From Enterococcus larvae (GTDB lineage: Bacteria > Bacillota > Bacilli > Lactobacillales > Enterococcaceae), in contig NZ_JAEDXU010000012.1 of assembly GCF_017830045.1 (NCBI RefSeq), forward strand, positions 1-64,000: a stretch of 64,000 bases of DNA, given 5' to 3'. Shown here piece by piece: positions 7,475 through 15,619 of this stretch; the stretch's first letter is position 1; each line of letters begins with the position of its first letter. A program made the translations under genes and the position numbers. Under the pieces are notes generated by a model, which was not told the DNA's origin, did not search any database, and saw nothing but the letters and a program-made list of their open reading frames with translations.

Positions 7475-9226
7475 TTATGAATGATGAACAACAGAGCGGT
7501 CTCTATAGGATGTATGAAGCAGATGATGCGCTTTTTCGCTGCCCGGATACTCCAAAAATTCCTTATACAAATGTTGGACGATTGGACTATCATTGGATTT
7601 TCTCAGCTTCCTGGCTGAATCCTCCACGTAAAGAGCAGCCGCCCGTTTGGCTTTCAAATCAATAAAGTTTCGAACTGAAGCAGGCTGGACAGGCTGACCG
7701 CCTCCATTGATACAACCACCGGGACAGCCCATGATTTCCACAAAATGGTAAAATGCTTCATTATTCTGAATCTTTTTGATTAGACGTTTGGCATTTCCAA
7801 TACCGGAAGCCACGGCAACTCGGACTTCTATACCGTTCACCTCATATGTCGCTTCTTTGATTCCAGCCATACCGCGAACCTCATCAAAATCAAGCGCCTG
7901 TAATTCTTCACCTGAAAGCGTCTCAACTGCAGTTCGCAAAGCGGCTTCCATCACACCACCTGTTGCTCCGAAAATATAGCCGGCACCTGTTGCTTCCCCT
8001 AAAGGATTGTCGAATGCTTCATCCTCCAATTCTGTGAATCGGATTCCTGCCTTATCAATCATTCGAGCCAGTTCACGTGTTGTCAATGCAACATCCACAT
8101 CTGAGTAGCCTGCGGCCGCTTCATCTTCCCGTGTCACTTCAAATTTCTTAGCCGTACACGGCATGATCCCAACAACAAAAATATCCTTTGGATCGACACC
8201 CATTTTATCCGCATACCATGTCTTTACCAAGGCTCCGAACATTTGTTGCGGAGACTTACAGCTGGAAAGATTCGGTATCAGCTCCGGATGATAGGACTCG
8301 CAATATTTGACCCAGCCCGGTGAGCAAGAAGTAAACAATGGGAAAGGTCCATTATTTTCTACTCGATTCAAGAACTCCGTCGCTTCTTCCATAATAGTGA
8401 AATCTGCAGCAACATTGGTATCAAAAACCTTATCAAAGCCGATGCGGCGCAAAGCTGCGACCATTTTTCCTTCTACATTCGTTCCGATCGGCATATTGAA
8501 GGCTTCCCCAAGTGTCACACGAATCGAAGGAGCTGTTTGGACCACAACATATTTAGATGGATCTTCCAACGCTTCCCAGACCTCTTTCGTCTGATCTTTT
8601 TCAGCAATTGCTCCTGTTGGACAAACAACAATACACTGCCCGCAGGAAATACAAGATACTTCGCCTAAGTTTTGTTCAAAAGCACAGCCAATATGTGTTT
8701 TAAAGCCGCGATCATTCGAACCGATCACACCGATCGCCTGCACCTTGGAGCAAGCTGCCACACAGCGTTTACACAAAATGCACTTGTTATTGTTCCGATA
8801 CATATGCACAGCGCTGTCATCGAAATCATACTCATAGTTTTCCCCATTATAATAATCTTCATCATCTACATTGAAATCCTTACATAGCCGCTGCAGTTCG
8901 CAGTTGCCATTGCGGATACAGGATAGACATTTCCGCTCATGCGTAGAAAGAATCAGTTCCAAATTGATTTTTCGTGATTGAAAAACACGTTCAGAATTCG
9001 TAACGATTTTCATCCCTTCACGAATAGGATAAACACAGGAAGTTGCCAGACTCTTCGCTCCTTCTACCTCGACGACGCACATACGACAGGCGCCGATTTC
9101 GTTGATTTCCTTTAGGTAACACAGTGTTGGAATATCAATATTGTTATAGCGTGCCGCTTCTAAGATCGTGGACCCTTCAGGAGCACTGCATGTTTTACCG
9201 TTGATTGTAATCGTAATTTCTTTCAC
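7475..9226 (-). CDS. hydA: [FeFe] hydrogenase catalytic subunit HydA
   Basis: A 583-residue [FeFe] hydrogenase. The N-terminal [2Fe-2S] domain has CYLKEIGACRMC-type cysteines, followed by the His/Cys [4Fe-4S] region and a two-[4Fe-4S] domain (CILCKRCVAAC, CISCGQCIVVCP). The three H-cluster signatures are intact: TSCSPGW, MPCTAKKFE and GCPGGCINGGGQP. The start is GTG at 9226, because AGGAGG lies 8 bases before it; an upstream in-frame GTG would overlap that site. It closes the hydCBA operon. With NuoE- and NuoF-like partners it should be the NAD-linked, possibly electron-bifurcating type. Maturation genes hydE, hydF and hydG are not in the window and would be required. Confidence 0.96.
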   Translation of the reverse strand: MKEITITINGKTCSAPEGSTILEAARYNNIDIPTLCYLKEINEIGACRMCVVEVEGAKSLATSCVYPIREGMKIVTNSERVFQSRKINLELILSTHERKCLSCIRNGNCELQRLCKDFNVDDEDYYNGENYEYDFDDSAVHMYRNNNKCILCKRCVAACSKVQAIGVIGSNDRGFKTHIGCAFEQNLGEVSCISCGQCIVVCPTGAIAEKDQTKEVWEALEDPSKYVVVQTAPSIRVTLGEAFNMPIGTNVEGKMVAALRRIGFDKVFDTNVAADFTIMEEATEFLNRVENNGPFPLFTSCSPGWVKYCESYHPELIPNLSSCKSPQQMFGALVKTWYADKMGVDPKDIFVVGIMPCTAKKFEVTREDEAAAGYSDVDVALTTRELARMIDKAGIRFTELEDEAFDNPLGEATGAGYIFGATGGVMEAALRTAVETLSGEELQALDFDEVRGMAGIKEATYEVNGIEVRVAVASGIGNAKRLIKKIQNNEAFYHFVEIMGCPGGCINGGGQPVQPASVRNFIDLKAKRAAALYVEDSARKLRKSNDSPIVQHLYKEFLEYPGSEKAHHLLHTSYRDRSVVHHS

Positions 9227-9238
9227 AGGTTCCACCTC

Positions 9239-11110
9239 CTAACCCACATTGATCGCGTTGAAACGACAGGTATCGATACATAAACCACACTTAATACAAA
9301 CAGCCTGATCAATTTCGTGAACCTTCTTGACCTCGCCGTGAATCGCAGAAACTGGACACGTTTTAGCACAAGCTGTACAGCCGGTACAATTCTCAGGATC
9401 GATCGTGTATTGAATAAGATTCTTACAGACACCTGCCGGACAACGATGCTCCAAGACATGTGCCAGATACTCTTCTTTAAAGTAATGATAGGTAGACAAC
9501 ACAGGATTTGGAGCTGTCTGTCCTAAACCGCATAAGGAATTTTCACTGATATGGTGACATAAAGCCTCCATCTTATCCAGATCTTCCAGTGTTGCTTTGC
9601 CCATGGTGATTTTCTCTAGAATCTCCAATAAACGCTTCGTACCGATTCGACAAGGTACACATTTCCCACAACTTTCTTCAACCGTAAACTCCAAGAAGAA
9701 TTTCGCAATATCCACCATACAGTTTTGCTCATCCATAACGATCAATCCGCCCGATCCCATCATGGAGCCGATAGCGATCAAGTTGTCATAATCGATTGCC
9801 ACATCATAATGTTCAGGTGGGATGCAACCTCCGGAAGGTCCACCAGTCTGAGCCGCCTTGAATTTCTTTCCATCAGGGATACCACCACCGATATCCTCAA
9901 CGATTTCCCGTAAGGTTGTGCCCATTGGGATTTCAACCAATCCTGTGTTTTGAATTTTTCCTCCTAAGGCGAATACTTTTGTTCCTTTGGATTTCTCTGT
10001 TCCCATCGATGCAAACCATTCAGAACCCTTTACGATGATTTGCGGAATATTTGCGTAAGTCTCCACATTATTCACAATCGTAGGTTTGCCAAAAAGTCCT
10101 TTGACAGCAGGAAACGGCGGACGCGGGCGTGGTTCGCCTCGCTTGCCCTCAATACTTTCCAGTAAAGCAGTTTCTTCTCCACAGACAAAGGCACCTGACC
10201 CTAAACGCAAATCCAAATCAAAGCTAAAGGCTGTTCCTAAAATGTTCTCGCCTAAAAATCCTGCTTCACGTGCCTGCTCGATTGCAATGCGTAATCGTTT
10301 CACAGCAGTCGGGTATTCCGCCCGCACGTATACATAGCCCTGATTTGCTCCAATCGTGTAGCCTGCAATCGTCATCGCTTCAATAATCGCATGAGGATCA
10401 CCTTCTAAAACAGAGCGATCCATGAAAGCACCCGGATCGCCTTCATCTGCATTACAGATCACATATTTCTGATCCGACGGACTTTCCTTAGCAAAGCTCC
10501 ATTTCATAAAGGTTGGAAATCCCGCTCCTCCCCGACCACGAAGGCCAGATGTTTTCAAGGTTTCCAATACATCATCAGGGGTAAAGACATTCAATACTTT
10601 TGCCAGTGCCTGATACCCATCAAAGGCGATATATTCCTCAATTTTCTCTGGATCGACGCGACCACAGTTACGTAAAGCAACCCGTTCCTGCTTTTGGTAA
10701 AAAGGCGTATCCAGCAGCTTATTGATGATCTCTTTTGATTCATGATCATGATACAAGAGCTTTTCAACAACTTCGCCTTTCATGATATGTTTGGCAACAA
10801 TTTTTTTTGCATCCTTTGGTTGTACCTGACGATAAAAGGTTCCTTCCGGATAAATAATCACGATCGGTCCTTGTGCACACAGACCGAAACAGCCGGTAGA
10901 AACAATATTGATCGTTTCACGAATCCCATTTTTTTCCAATTCTTCTTCTAATACAGTGATGAATTCCTTACTTTTTGAAGATAAACACCCAGTACCTGCA
11001 CAAACCATGATTTCTTTCTCGTACTGGGATTCACCACCCTCATCGAGACGAATATTGATTTTATCTCGATAGACATCTCGAAGCTCGTTTAATTGACTCC
11101 AATTTTCCAT
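9239..11110 (-). CDS. hydB: Hydrogenase NuoF-like subunit HydB
   Basis: A 623-residue diaphorase subunit that binds NAD(H) and FMN. Its domains are an N-terminal thioredoxin-like [2Fe-2S] domain (VCAGTGCLSS...STGCFGLCAQGP, residues 30-85), the FMN/NADH region (GLRGRGGAGFP near 190), the [4Fe-4S] site SCGKCVPCRIGTKRL near 485, and a C-terminal two-[4Fe-4S] ferredoxin domain (CTGCTACAKTCP, CIKCGLCIDTC). This extended architecture is that of HydB in trimeric bifurcating hydrogenases, longer than plain NuoF. AGGAGA precedes ATG. The gene lies 34 bases after hydC and just before hydA. Confidence 0.94.
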   Translation of the reverse strand: MENWSQLNELRDVYRDKINIRLDEGGESQYEKEIMVCAGTGCLSSKSKEFITVLEEELEKNGIRETINIVSTGCFGLCAQGPIVIIYPEGTFYRQVQPKDAKKIVAKHIMKGEVVEKLLYHDHESKEIINKLLDTPFYQKQERVALRNCGRVDPEKIEEYIAFDGYQALAKVLNVFTPDDVLETLKTSGLRGRGGAGFPTFMKWSFAKESPSDQKYVICNADEGDPGAFMDRSVLEGDPHAIIEAMTIAGYTIGANQGYVYVRAEYPTAVKRLRIAIEQAREAGFLGENILGTAFSFDLDLRLGSGAFVCGEETALLESIEGKRGEPRPRPPFPAVKGLFGKPTIVNNVETYANIPQIIVKGSEWFASMGTEKSKGTKVFALGGKIQNTGLVEIPMGTTLREIVEDIGGGIPDGKKFKAAQTGGPSGGCIPPEHYDVAIDYDNLIAIGSMMGSGGLIVMDEQNCMVDIAKFFLEFTVEESCGKCVPCRIGTKRLLEILEKITMGKATLEDLDKMEALCHHISENSLCGLGQTAPNPVLSTYHYFKEEYLAHVLEHRCPAGVCKNLIQYTIDPENCTGCTACAKTCPVSAIHGEVKKVHEIDQAVCIKCGLCIDTCRFNAINVG

Positions 11111-11144
11111 AGACTTTCTCCTGTTTTAACACCTAAGCAACAGA

Positions 11145-11651
11145 CTAAGCTTTCTTCAAATAAGATACGAGAACCTTATCTCCTTTTTTCTGGGTCAGAC
11201 GGCCATAAACTTCTTCATTAACAGTTAAAACGGGAGCTAATCCACAAGCACCAATACAGCGACAAGACTCTAATGTGAACTTTCGATCCGGCGTTGTCTC
11301 TCCGGCTTTGATTTTCAATTCTGTTTCATACGAATCAAGAATATTCCCTGCGCCCTTTACATAGCAGGCAGTTCCGAGACAGACACTGATCGTATATTCA
11401 CCCTTTGGCACAAATGAAAACTGCGAATAGAACGTAGCCGTACTATATAGCTGTTCCAGAGGGATATCCAGCCGTTCAGAGATACGTGTTAATATCTCGA
11501 TCGGTAAATAGCTGTAAATTCGTTGTGCTTCCTGTAAAGCCGGCATTTGGGCGCCTTCCTGTCCTACCAGATAACCTAAACTGGTTTCAAATTCTTGATG
11601 CTGGCTTTCTGTTTCAATAAATTCAAACGCTTCTTTTACACTCATCATCAT
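11145..11651 (-). CDS. hydC: Hydrogenase NuoE-like subunit HydC
   Basis: A 168-residue NuoE-type thioredoxin-fold protein. [2Fe-2S] ligands are CLGTAC and SCRCIGAC. It carries electrons within the HydABC complex. Three consecutive ATG codons follow AAAGGAG; the second or third has the best spacing, so the N-terminus may be one or two residues shorter. It is first in the operon, and its promoter region carries Rex-type and cre-type sites. Confidence 0.92.
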   Translation of the reverse strand: MMMSVKEAFEFIETESQHQEFETSLGYLVGQEGAQMPALQEAQRIYSYLPIEILTRISERLDIPLEQLYSTATFYSQFSFVPKGEYTISVCLGTACYVKGAGNILDSYETELKIKAGETTPDRKFTLESCRCIGACGLAPVLTVNEEVYGRLTQKKGDKVLVSYLKKA

Positions 11652-11703
11652 TCATCTCCTTTCTCTGATTTCAATCAATCATTTGATTATATTATTATAT
11701 TTT

Positions 11704-11717
11704 GGATAACGCTTTCA
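11704..11717 (-). promoter_or_regulatory. cre-like CcpA site in hyd promoter region
   Basis: On the minus strand TGAAAGCGTTATCC matches the cre pattern TGWAARCGYTWNCW except at the last base. It lies about 15-28 bases after the -10 (11732-11737), where CcpA would block elongation. This suggests carbon repression of the hydrogenase. Confidence 0.6.
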
Positions 11718-11755
11718 TTTTAGACAGCCTAATTATATCAAAAACCAAAGTCTAA

Positions 11756-11773
11756 TTGTGAAAAAATATACAA
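11756..11773 (+). promoter_or_regulatory. Rex-like operator over hyd -35
   Basis: TTGTGAAAAAATATACAA is one strong TTGTGA half plus a degenerate ATACAA half at Rex spacing. It overlaps the -35 position of the hydC promoter (17-18 bases from TATAAT), where binding would repress. Confidence 0.6.
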
Positions 11774-11972
11774 TTAATTCACTAAAAGCACTGAGAACTT
11801 TTCTCAATAAGCTTTTTCAATAAAAATCTTTGTGAAAATTGCCAATTAAGGAGAATATTTTTACTCTATATGAATCCTGTTAAATATTCATTACATGATA
11901 AGTGCTCTTTGCACAAAATGTATAGTAAAGGAATTAGAAGCAATTGATATTTCTTCAATGGACTTTATATAG

Positions 11973-12012
11973 AAAAAAGACTGAAGCCCTGTATGCTGGT
12001 TCAGTCTTTTTT
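11973..12012. terminator. Terminator overlapping the acyltransferase stop
   Basis: AAAAAAGACTGAA pairs with TTCAGTCTTTTTT. The stem contains the last codons and stop of the acyltransferase. It works as a T-tailed terminator on both strands. Confidence 0.75.
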
Positions 12013-12603
12013 ACCTTCATATTCATTTATGAGCTGCAGATTGGCTTCTATGATTTTCTCCGGTGCGATCATATCAGAGTAAAATACTAATTCATAGTCA
12101 GGATTTTTAGGTTTGAATTGATTCACACCAAATGCCACACTATCAGCTGGTATGCTTTTGGTAATAATCGCTCCTGCAGCAATCGTAGTATTCTCACCAA
12201 TGATCACCGGCCCCAGAATTTTCGCCCCATCAGCAATAACCACGCCTGTTCCAATAATTGGATTCCCCACGTTCTCCCATTCATGGAGAACCTTATTGTA
12301 TTTCATGTTTGAGCCGATTGTGACATTCTGATAAAATACAACATTTGCGCAAACCTTTGAAGCAACAATCGTACATCCTCGAGCATGATGGGCAAATAGT
12401 GTACTGGGATCAATCTCCATACAATTGATTTCACAGCCATAGAATTTTTCCAATAGATTGCCGGCGAGCTTCTTCAACAGTTTATTTCGGGCATAACAAT
12501 TTATTTTTATTAATTTATAAAACAATTGTCTACATCTTCTTTCTTGGTATTCTTGAATTGAATTTATGTTTCCTTGGAAACATAACGAAATAATACCACT
12601 CAC
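12001..12603 (-). CDS. Serine acetyltransferase-like hexapeptide acyltransferase
   Basis: A left-handed beta-helix acyltransferase resembling CysE-type serine O-acetyltransferases. Hexapeptide repeats run from about residue 75 to 155, with the HHARGCTIVA and GVVIADGAKILGPVIIGENTTIAAGA segments. The longest frame starts at GTG 12603, but a sigma-A promoter (TTGACA, 17 bases, TATTAT) lies across that start, so the mRNA probably begins near 12583. An in-frame TTG at 12525 after an AAGAAAGAAG-type ribosome site would give about 174 residues. CysE-like sulfur assimilation is possible, but cell-surface sugar acetyltransferases look alike. Confidence 0.75.
   Translation of the reverse strand: MSGIISLCFQGNINSIQEYQERRCRQLFYKLIKINCYARNKLLKKLAGNLLEKFYGCEINCMEIDPSTLFAHHARGCTIVASKVCANVVFYQNVTIGSNMKYNKVLHEWENVGNPIIGTGVVIADGAKILGPVIIGENTTIAAGAIITKSIPADSVAFGVNQFKPKNPDYELVFYSDMIAPEKIIEANLQLINEYEGKKD
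12564..12585. promoter_or_regulatory. 22-base palindrome at acyltransferase transcription start
   Basis: Ten-base arms TTATGTTTCC and GGAAACATAA flank two bases. The site covers the predicted start point of the promoter at 12590-12618, the usual place for a repressor operator. The regulator is unknown. Confidence 0.55.
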
Positions 12604-12618
12604 TTATTTTCTTGTCAA
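12590..12618 (-). promoter_or_regulatory. Promoter of acyltransferase
   Basis: On the minus strand, TTGACA (12613-12618) and TATTAT (12590-12595) are exactly 17 bases apart. Confidence 0.7.
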
Positions 12619-12620
12619 AT

Positions 12621-12662
12621 AAAAAAAGGTCGACAGCTATTCTAAAAATAACTATCGACCCC
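12621..12662 (-). terminator. Terminator after rlmCD and its small gene
   Basis: On the minus strand GGTCGATAG pairs with CTGTCGACC and is followed by seven Ts. It ends the rlmCD-small-protein transcript just before the acyltransferase promoter. Confidence 0.75.
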
Positions 12663-12721
12663 TTTTCTATTTTAGCCATGCCTGTATATGCAGTTATTGC
12701 TTTTAAATGCTGGGTTTCAGA

Positions 12722-12856
12722 TTATTTATTAAAAATCTTCGGTCCCTTGCGCATGTTAGTACGATCATTTTTAGGTGTTTCCATTTTTTCTGATCGCCCG
12801 CCGCCTTGCTTCTTTTTGATTAGTTCTAACATCTTCTCTTTATCCTTTTTATTCAT
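12722..12856 (-). CDS. Small basic protein coupled to rlmCD
   Basis: A 44-residue lysine-rich protein (MNKKDKEKMLELIKKKQGGG at the N-terminus, ending KGPKIFNK). Its ATG lies three bases after the rlmCD stop, and GGTGG inside the last rlmCD codons is the probable ribosome site. A terminator follows. Size, charge and coupling to a 23S rRNA methylase suggest an RNA- or ribosome-associated role, which is inference only. Confidence 0.7.
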   Translation of the reverse strand: MNKKDKEKMLELIKKKQGGGRSEKMETPKNDRTNMRKGPKIFNK

Positions 12857-12859
12857 CCG

Positions 12860-14227
12860 TTACACCACCTTTACCAATAATGCTACAGCTTCCACATGTG
12901 CTGTTTGCGGGAACAGATCGATTGGCTGAATTTTCTTCACTTCATAATCTGAACCAAACAACTTCAAATCTCGTGCCAATGTTGCCGGATTACAAGAAAT
13001 ATATACGATTCGTTCCGGTGCCATTTCTACAGCTGTTTCAATAAATGACGGCGTCAGCCCTTTTCTTGGCGGATCGACAACCAGAACACTTGGATCGATA
13101 CCAGATTCTTTCCACTGCTTCATAAGATTTTCTGCTGAACCAGCTTTGAAGGTCACATTGTCGATTTCATTATGGAATGCATTGATTGTTGCATCCTCGA
13201 TCGCTTCTTTCACGATTTCAACACCATAGACATGCTTCACACGATCTGCTAAAGACAAAGCAATCGTGCCAATTCCACAGTACGCATCGATCACGATATC
13301 ATCCTTTGTCAATCCTGCAAAATCCATTGCTGTTTGATAAAGATATTCTGTCTGTTCAGTATTTACCTGATAGAAGGATGGCGCTGAGATTCTATAGGTT
13401 TTTCCAAGCAGCTGATCTTCAATATAATTCTGACCATACAGTACTCGTGATTCTTTTCCTAGAATCACATTGGTTTTATCCGGATTGATATTATGGATAA
13501 TAGAAACAACCTCAGGCAGCTCCTTCAAAATCACTTCAACGATTTGTTCATGTTTGAAAATCTTTTCTGTTCTGGTCACAAGCACAACCATCATCTGATG
13601 AGAGTAATGACCTCGACGGATAATGATTTGTCGTAAATTACCAGTATGCTCTGCCTCATCGTAAGGCTTCACACTAAAGCGTCTCATGATATCACGAACC
13701 GTCACGATCGCCTGATCGATGACTGGGTCCTGAATATAGAAATCTGTGATTGGTACTAAATCATGGCTGTTCTTACGATAAAAACCAGTTTCCAGCTCAC
13801 GATTTACCTTACGAACAGGAATCTGCGCCTTGTTTCGATACCCGACAGGATTCGCCATGCCTACGCTTGGCAAAACGGGAACATCCGGCATTTTACTGAT
13901 TTTATTCAGAACATTCTCTACTTGCTTTTGTTTGAACAGAAGCTGAGCTTCATAAGTCATATGCTGAAGCGGAGCAATCCCTGTTCTCAACAGACTTTCA
14001 TCGGTCAATTCTACTCGATCCGGGCTATCCGTAAGTCGTTCTAAAACTTTCCCATAGCCAAACTTGTTGCCTACCTTAAGAACAAGCGCTTTTACTTTCT
14101 CTCCCGGCAAACTGTTTTCTATAAATAGAGGATAGCCATCGACTTTACCTACCCCCAAGCCTTCATGCGTCAAATCAATAATATCAATTTCAATCGTTTC
14201 ATTCTTCTTAACAGGATATGTTTTCAT
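12860..14227 (-). CDS. rlmCD: 23S rRNA (uracil-C5) methyltransferase, RlmCD type
   Basis: A 455-residue RumA/TrmA-family enzyme that makes 5-methyluridine in 23S rRNA with S-adenosylmethionine. It has an N-terminal TRAM domain (residues 1-60), a central RNA-recognition region and a C-terminal SAM-binding fold (DAYCGIGTIAL). Catalytic segments are VVDPPRKGL and YISCNPATLARDL, the latter with the nucleophile cysteine. The cysteine set that binds [4Fe-4S] in E. coli RlmD is absent: the position before LQHM reads RTGIAP. This cluster-less form is the sort assigned to dual-site RlmCD in Gram-positives. Which uridines are modified cannot be read from sequence. Confidence 0.92.
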   Translation of the reverse strand: MKTYPVKKNETIEIDIIDLTHEGLGVGKVDGYPLFIENSLPGEKVKALVLKVGNKFGYGKVLERLTDSPDRVELTDESLLRTGIAPLQHMTYEAQLLFKQKQVENVLNKISKMPDVPVLPSVGMANPVGYRNKAQIPVRKVNRELETGFYRKNSHDLVPITDFYIQDPVIDQAIVTVRDIMRRFSVKPYDEAEHTGNLRQIIIRRGHYSHQMMVVLVTRTEKIFKHEQIVEVILKELPEVVSIIHNINPDKTNVILGKESRVLYGQNYIEDQLLGKTYRISAPSFYQVNTEQTEYLYQTAMDFAGLTKDDIVIDAYCGIGTIALSLADRVKHVYGVEIVKEAIEDATINAFHNEIDNVTFKAGSAENLMKQWKESGIDPSVLVVDPPRKGLTPSFIETAVEMAPERIVYISCNPATLARDLKLFGSDYEVKKIQPIDLFPQTAHVEAVALLVKVV

Positions 14228-14534
14228 AATTCGTCCCTTCTTTTCTCACTTGTTCCATTCTAATGAAAAAAACGTGTAAAAGCAACCAACTCTCATGCTT
14301 TTTCCATACTTTTATGAACACGCCTTTCTCTACAAAATATCTATTATTTAACTAAGCAAGTAAGAGACATCCGACAATCCTTCCGCTTACTTAAGTTACA
14401 TAAGTTAGTTTAGTTTCTAATTGTTCATTTATTCACATTACAACTTTATTATTTAGGTTATAGAAATGAGTACTAGTTGTTTCTATACGCACTATATTGT
14501 GAAATATTATACAAGATTGGGGACTTATTAACTT
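14228..14534. other. Intergenic region before the permease gene
   Basis: About 300 AT-rich bases between divergent genes. The only clear element is the Rex-like site near the permease start. I see no convincing promoter. Confidence 0.5.
14497..14514 (+). promoter_or_regulatory. Rex-like operator before permease/dehydrogenase
   Basis: TTGTGAAATATTATACAA lies about 20 bases before the permease ATG. Its two halves match the hyd site (TTGTGA and ATACAA) with a different centre. It would put a D-2-hydroxyacid dehydrogenase under NADH/NAD control. Confidence 0.6.
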
Positions 14535-15590
14535 ATGAACATTTTGGACATTTTCAAAACAACACTCACGGATATGAGCATCGTCAGCTCAATCACATCC
14601 ACCGTATTCATCATCATGCTTGGCTTCTTATGCCGAAAAAAGGGAATTTTTACTGATCAAGTCGGAAAAATCCTTTCAAAGGTTGTTCTAACAGTTGCCT
14701 TACCGGCGTTGGCCTTTAAAGCATTCATGCAGGATATCAACCCAGATTTACTGAAGCAGGGAATCAACGTACTGATTTGGGGATTAGTGATTTATATTCT
14801 GTTGATCTTCATCTCTAAACCATTCTTCCTTAGCTATAAAGGTGACAAACAGGATACACTACGTGTCCTAACTATCTTTGGATCAACGACCTTCTTCGGT
14901 ACGCCGATCGTCAGCGCCATCTATGGTTCTGTTGGTGTCATGTATTCTTCGATTTTCAATATCGGTTACCGTATCTTCCTATATTCTTACGGCTACATTA
15001 AGATGAGCGGTTTGAAGATGGAATTGAAAAATATCAAAACAATGTTTATGAATCCAATCATCATTGCAACATTTGCAGGATTATTGATTTGGATTTTCCA
15101 AGGATATTTGCCGCAGGTGACTGTTCCTCTTGCGGAAGGCGGAACAACTCAGGTTGCCTTTTTAAGAATCGATCAAACAGCAGTATGGCTGTTCAAACCA
15201 ATGGATTACCTAGCTGGTCTTTCCTCTCCACTTGCATGGTTGTCTATCGGAGCTACTTTAGGTGAAGTTAGCTTCAAGAAAGCAGCAGCGGACAAAACTT
15301 CATGGTATTACAGTTTAGTAAAAATCGTATTTGTTCCAGCAGTCAATATCGTTTGCCTTGCCTTACTTACAGCGACAAACATCCTGCCGGTCAACTTCGA
15401 ATCATTAGCTACAATCGTTATCATGATGGCGGCACCAACTGCAACTGTAGCTGCTGCGTATGCAATCAGCTTTGACAAAGATGCTGTTCTCGCATCCAAT
15501 GCTTCCTTACTTTCCACGGTCGTGGCAGTCGCGATGACACCTATCTGGATCATCGTATTGGAAGTCATAAAAAATATCGGCATGTTTTAA
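14535..15590 (+). CDS. AEC-family organic acid permease
   Basis: A 351-residue membrane protein with about ten helices, of the auxin efflux carrier (AEC) family that includes bacterial malate and lactate permeases. Two homologous halves are separated by a loop near residues 185-210. The start ATG has only a weak GGGGA upstream. It is followed 29 bases later by a D-2-hydroxyacid dehydrogenase, so it may export or import the matching 2-hydroxy or 2-keto acid. Substrate and direction are inference. Confidence 0.85.
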   Translation: MNILDIFKTTLTDMSIVSSITSTVFIIMLGFLCRKKGIFTDQVGKILSKVVLTVALPALAFKAFMQDINPDLLKQGINVLIWGLVIYILLIFISKPFFLSYKGDKQDTLRVLTIFGSTTFFGTPIVSAIYGSVGVMYSSIFNIGYRIFLYSYGYIKMSGLKMELKNIKTMFMNPIIIATFAGLLIWIFQGYLPQVTVPLAEGGTTQVAFLRIDQTAVWLFKPMDYLAGLSSPLAWLSIGATLGEVSFKKAAADKTSWYYSLVKIVFVPAVNIVCLALLTATNILPVNFESLATIVIMMAAPTATVAAAYAISFDKDAVLASNASLLSTVVAVAMTPIWIIVLEVIKNIGMF

Positions 15591-15619
15591 GAAAAGAATA
15601 AACTCAAGGAGGATCTACC

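Larger units (their letters stand above)
11652..12000. other. hyd operon promoter region
   Basis: An AT-rich stretch of about 350 bases. It holds the cre-like site (11704-11717), a -10 on the minus strand (TATAAT, 11732-11737), the Rex-like site (11756-11773) over the -35 position, and a shared terminator at its right edge. A further loose TTGTGA half-site is at 11830. Confidence 0.65.

Noticed and set aside
12612-12929. 105-codon plus-strand frame
   Set aside because: Covers the terminator and the coupled 44-residue gene on the other strand, which has better signals.
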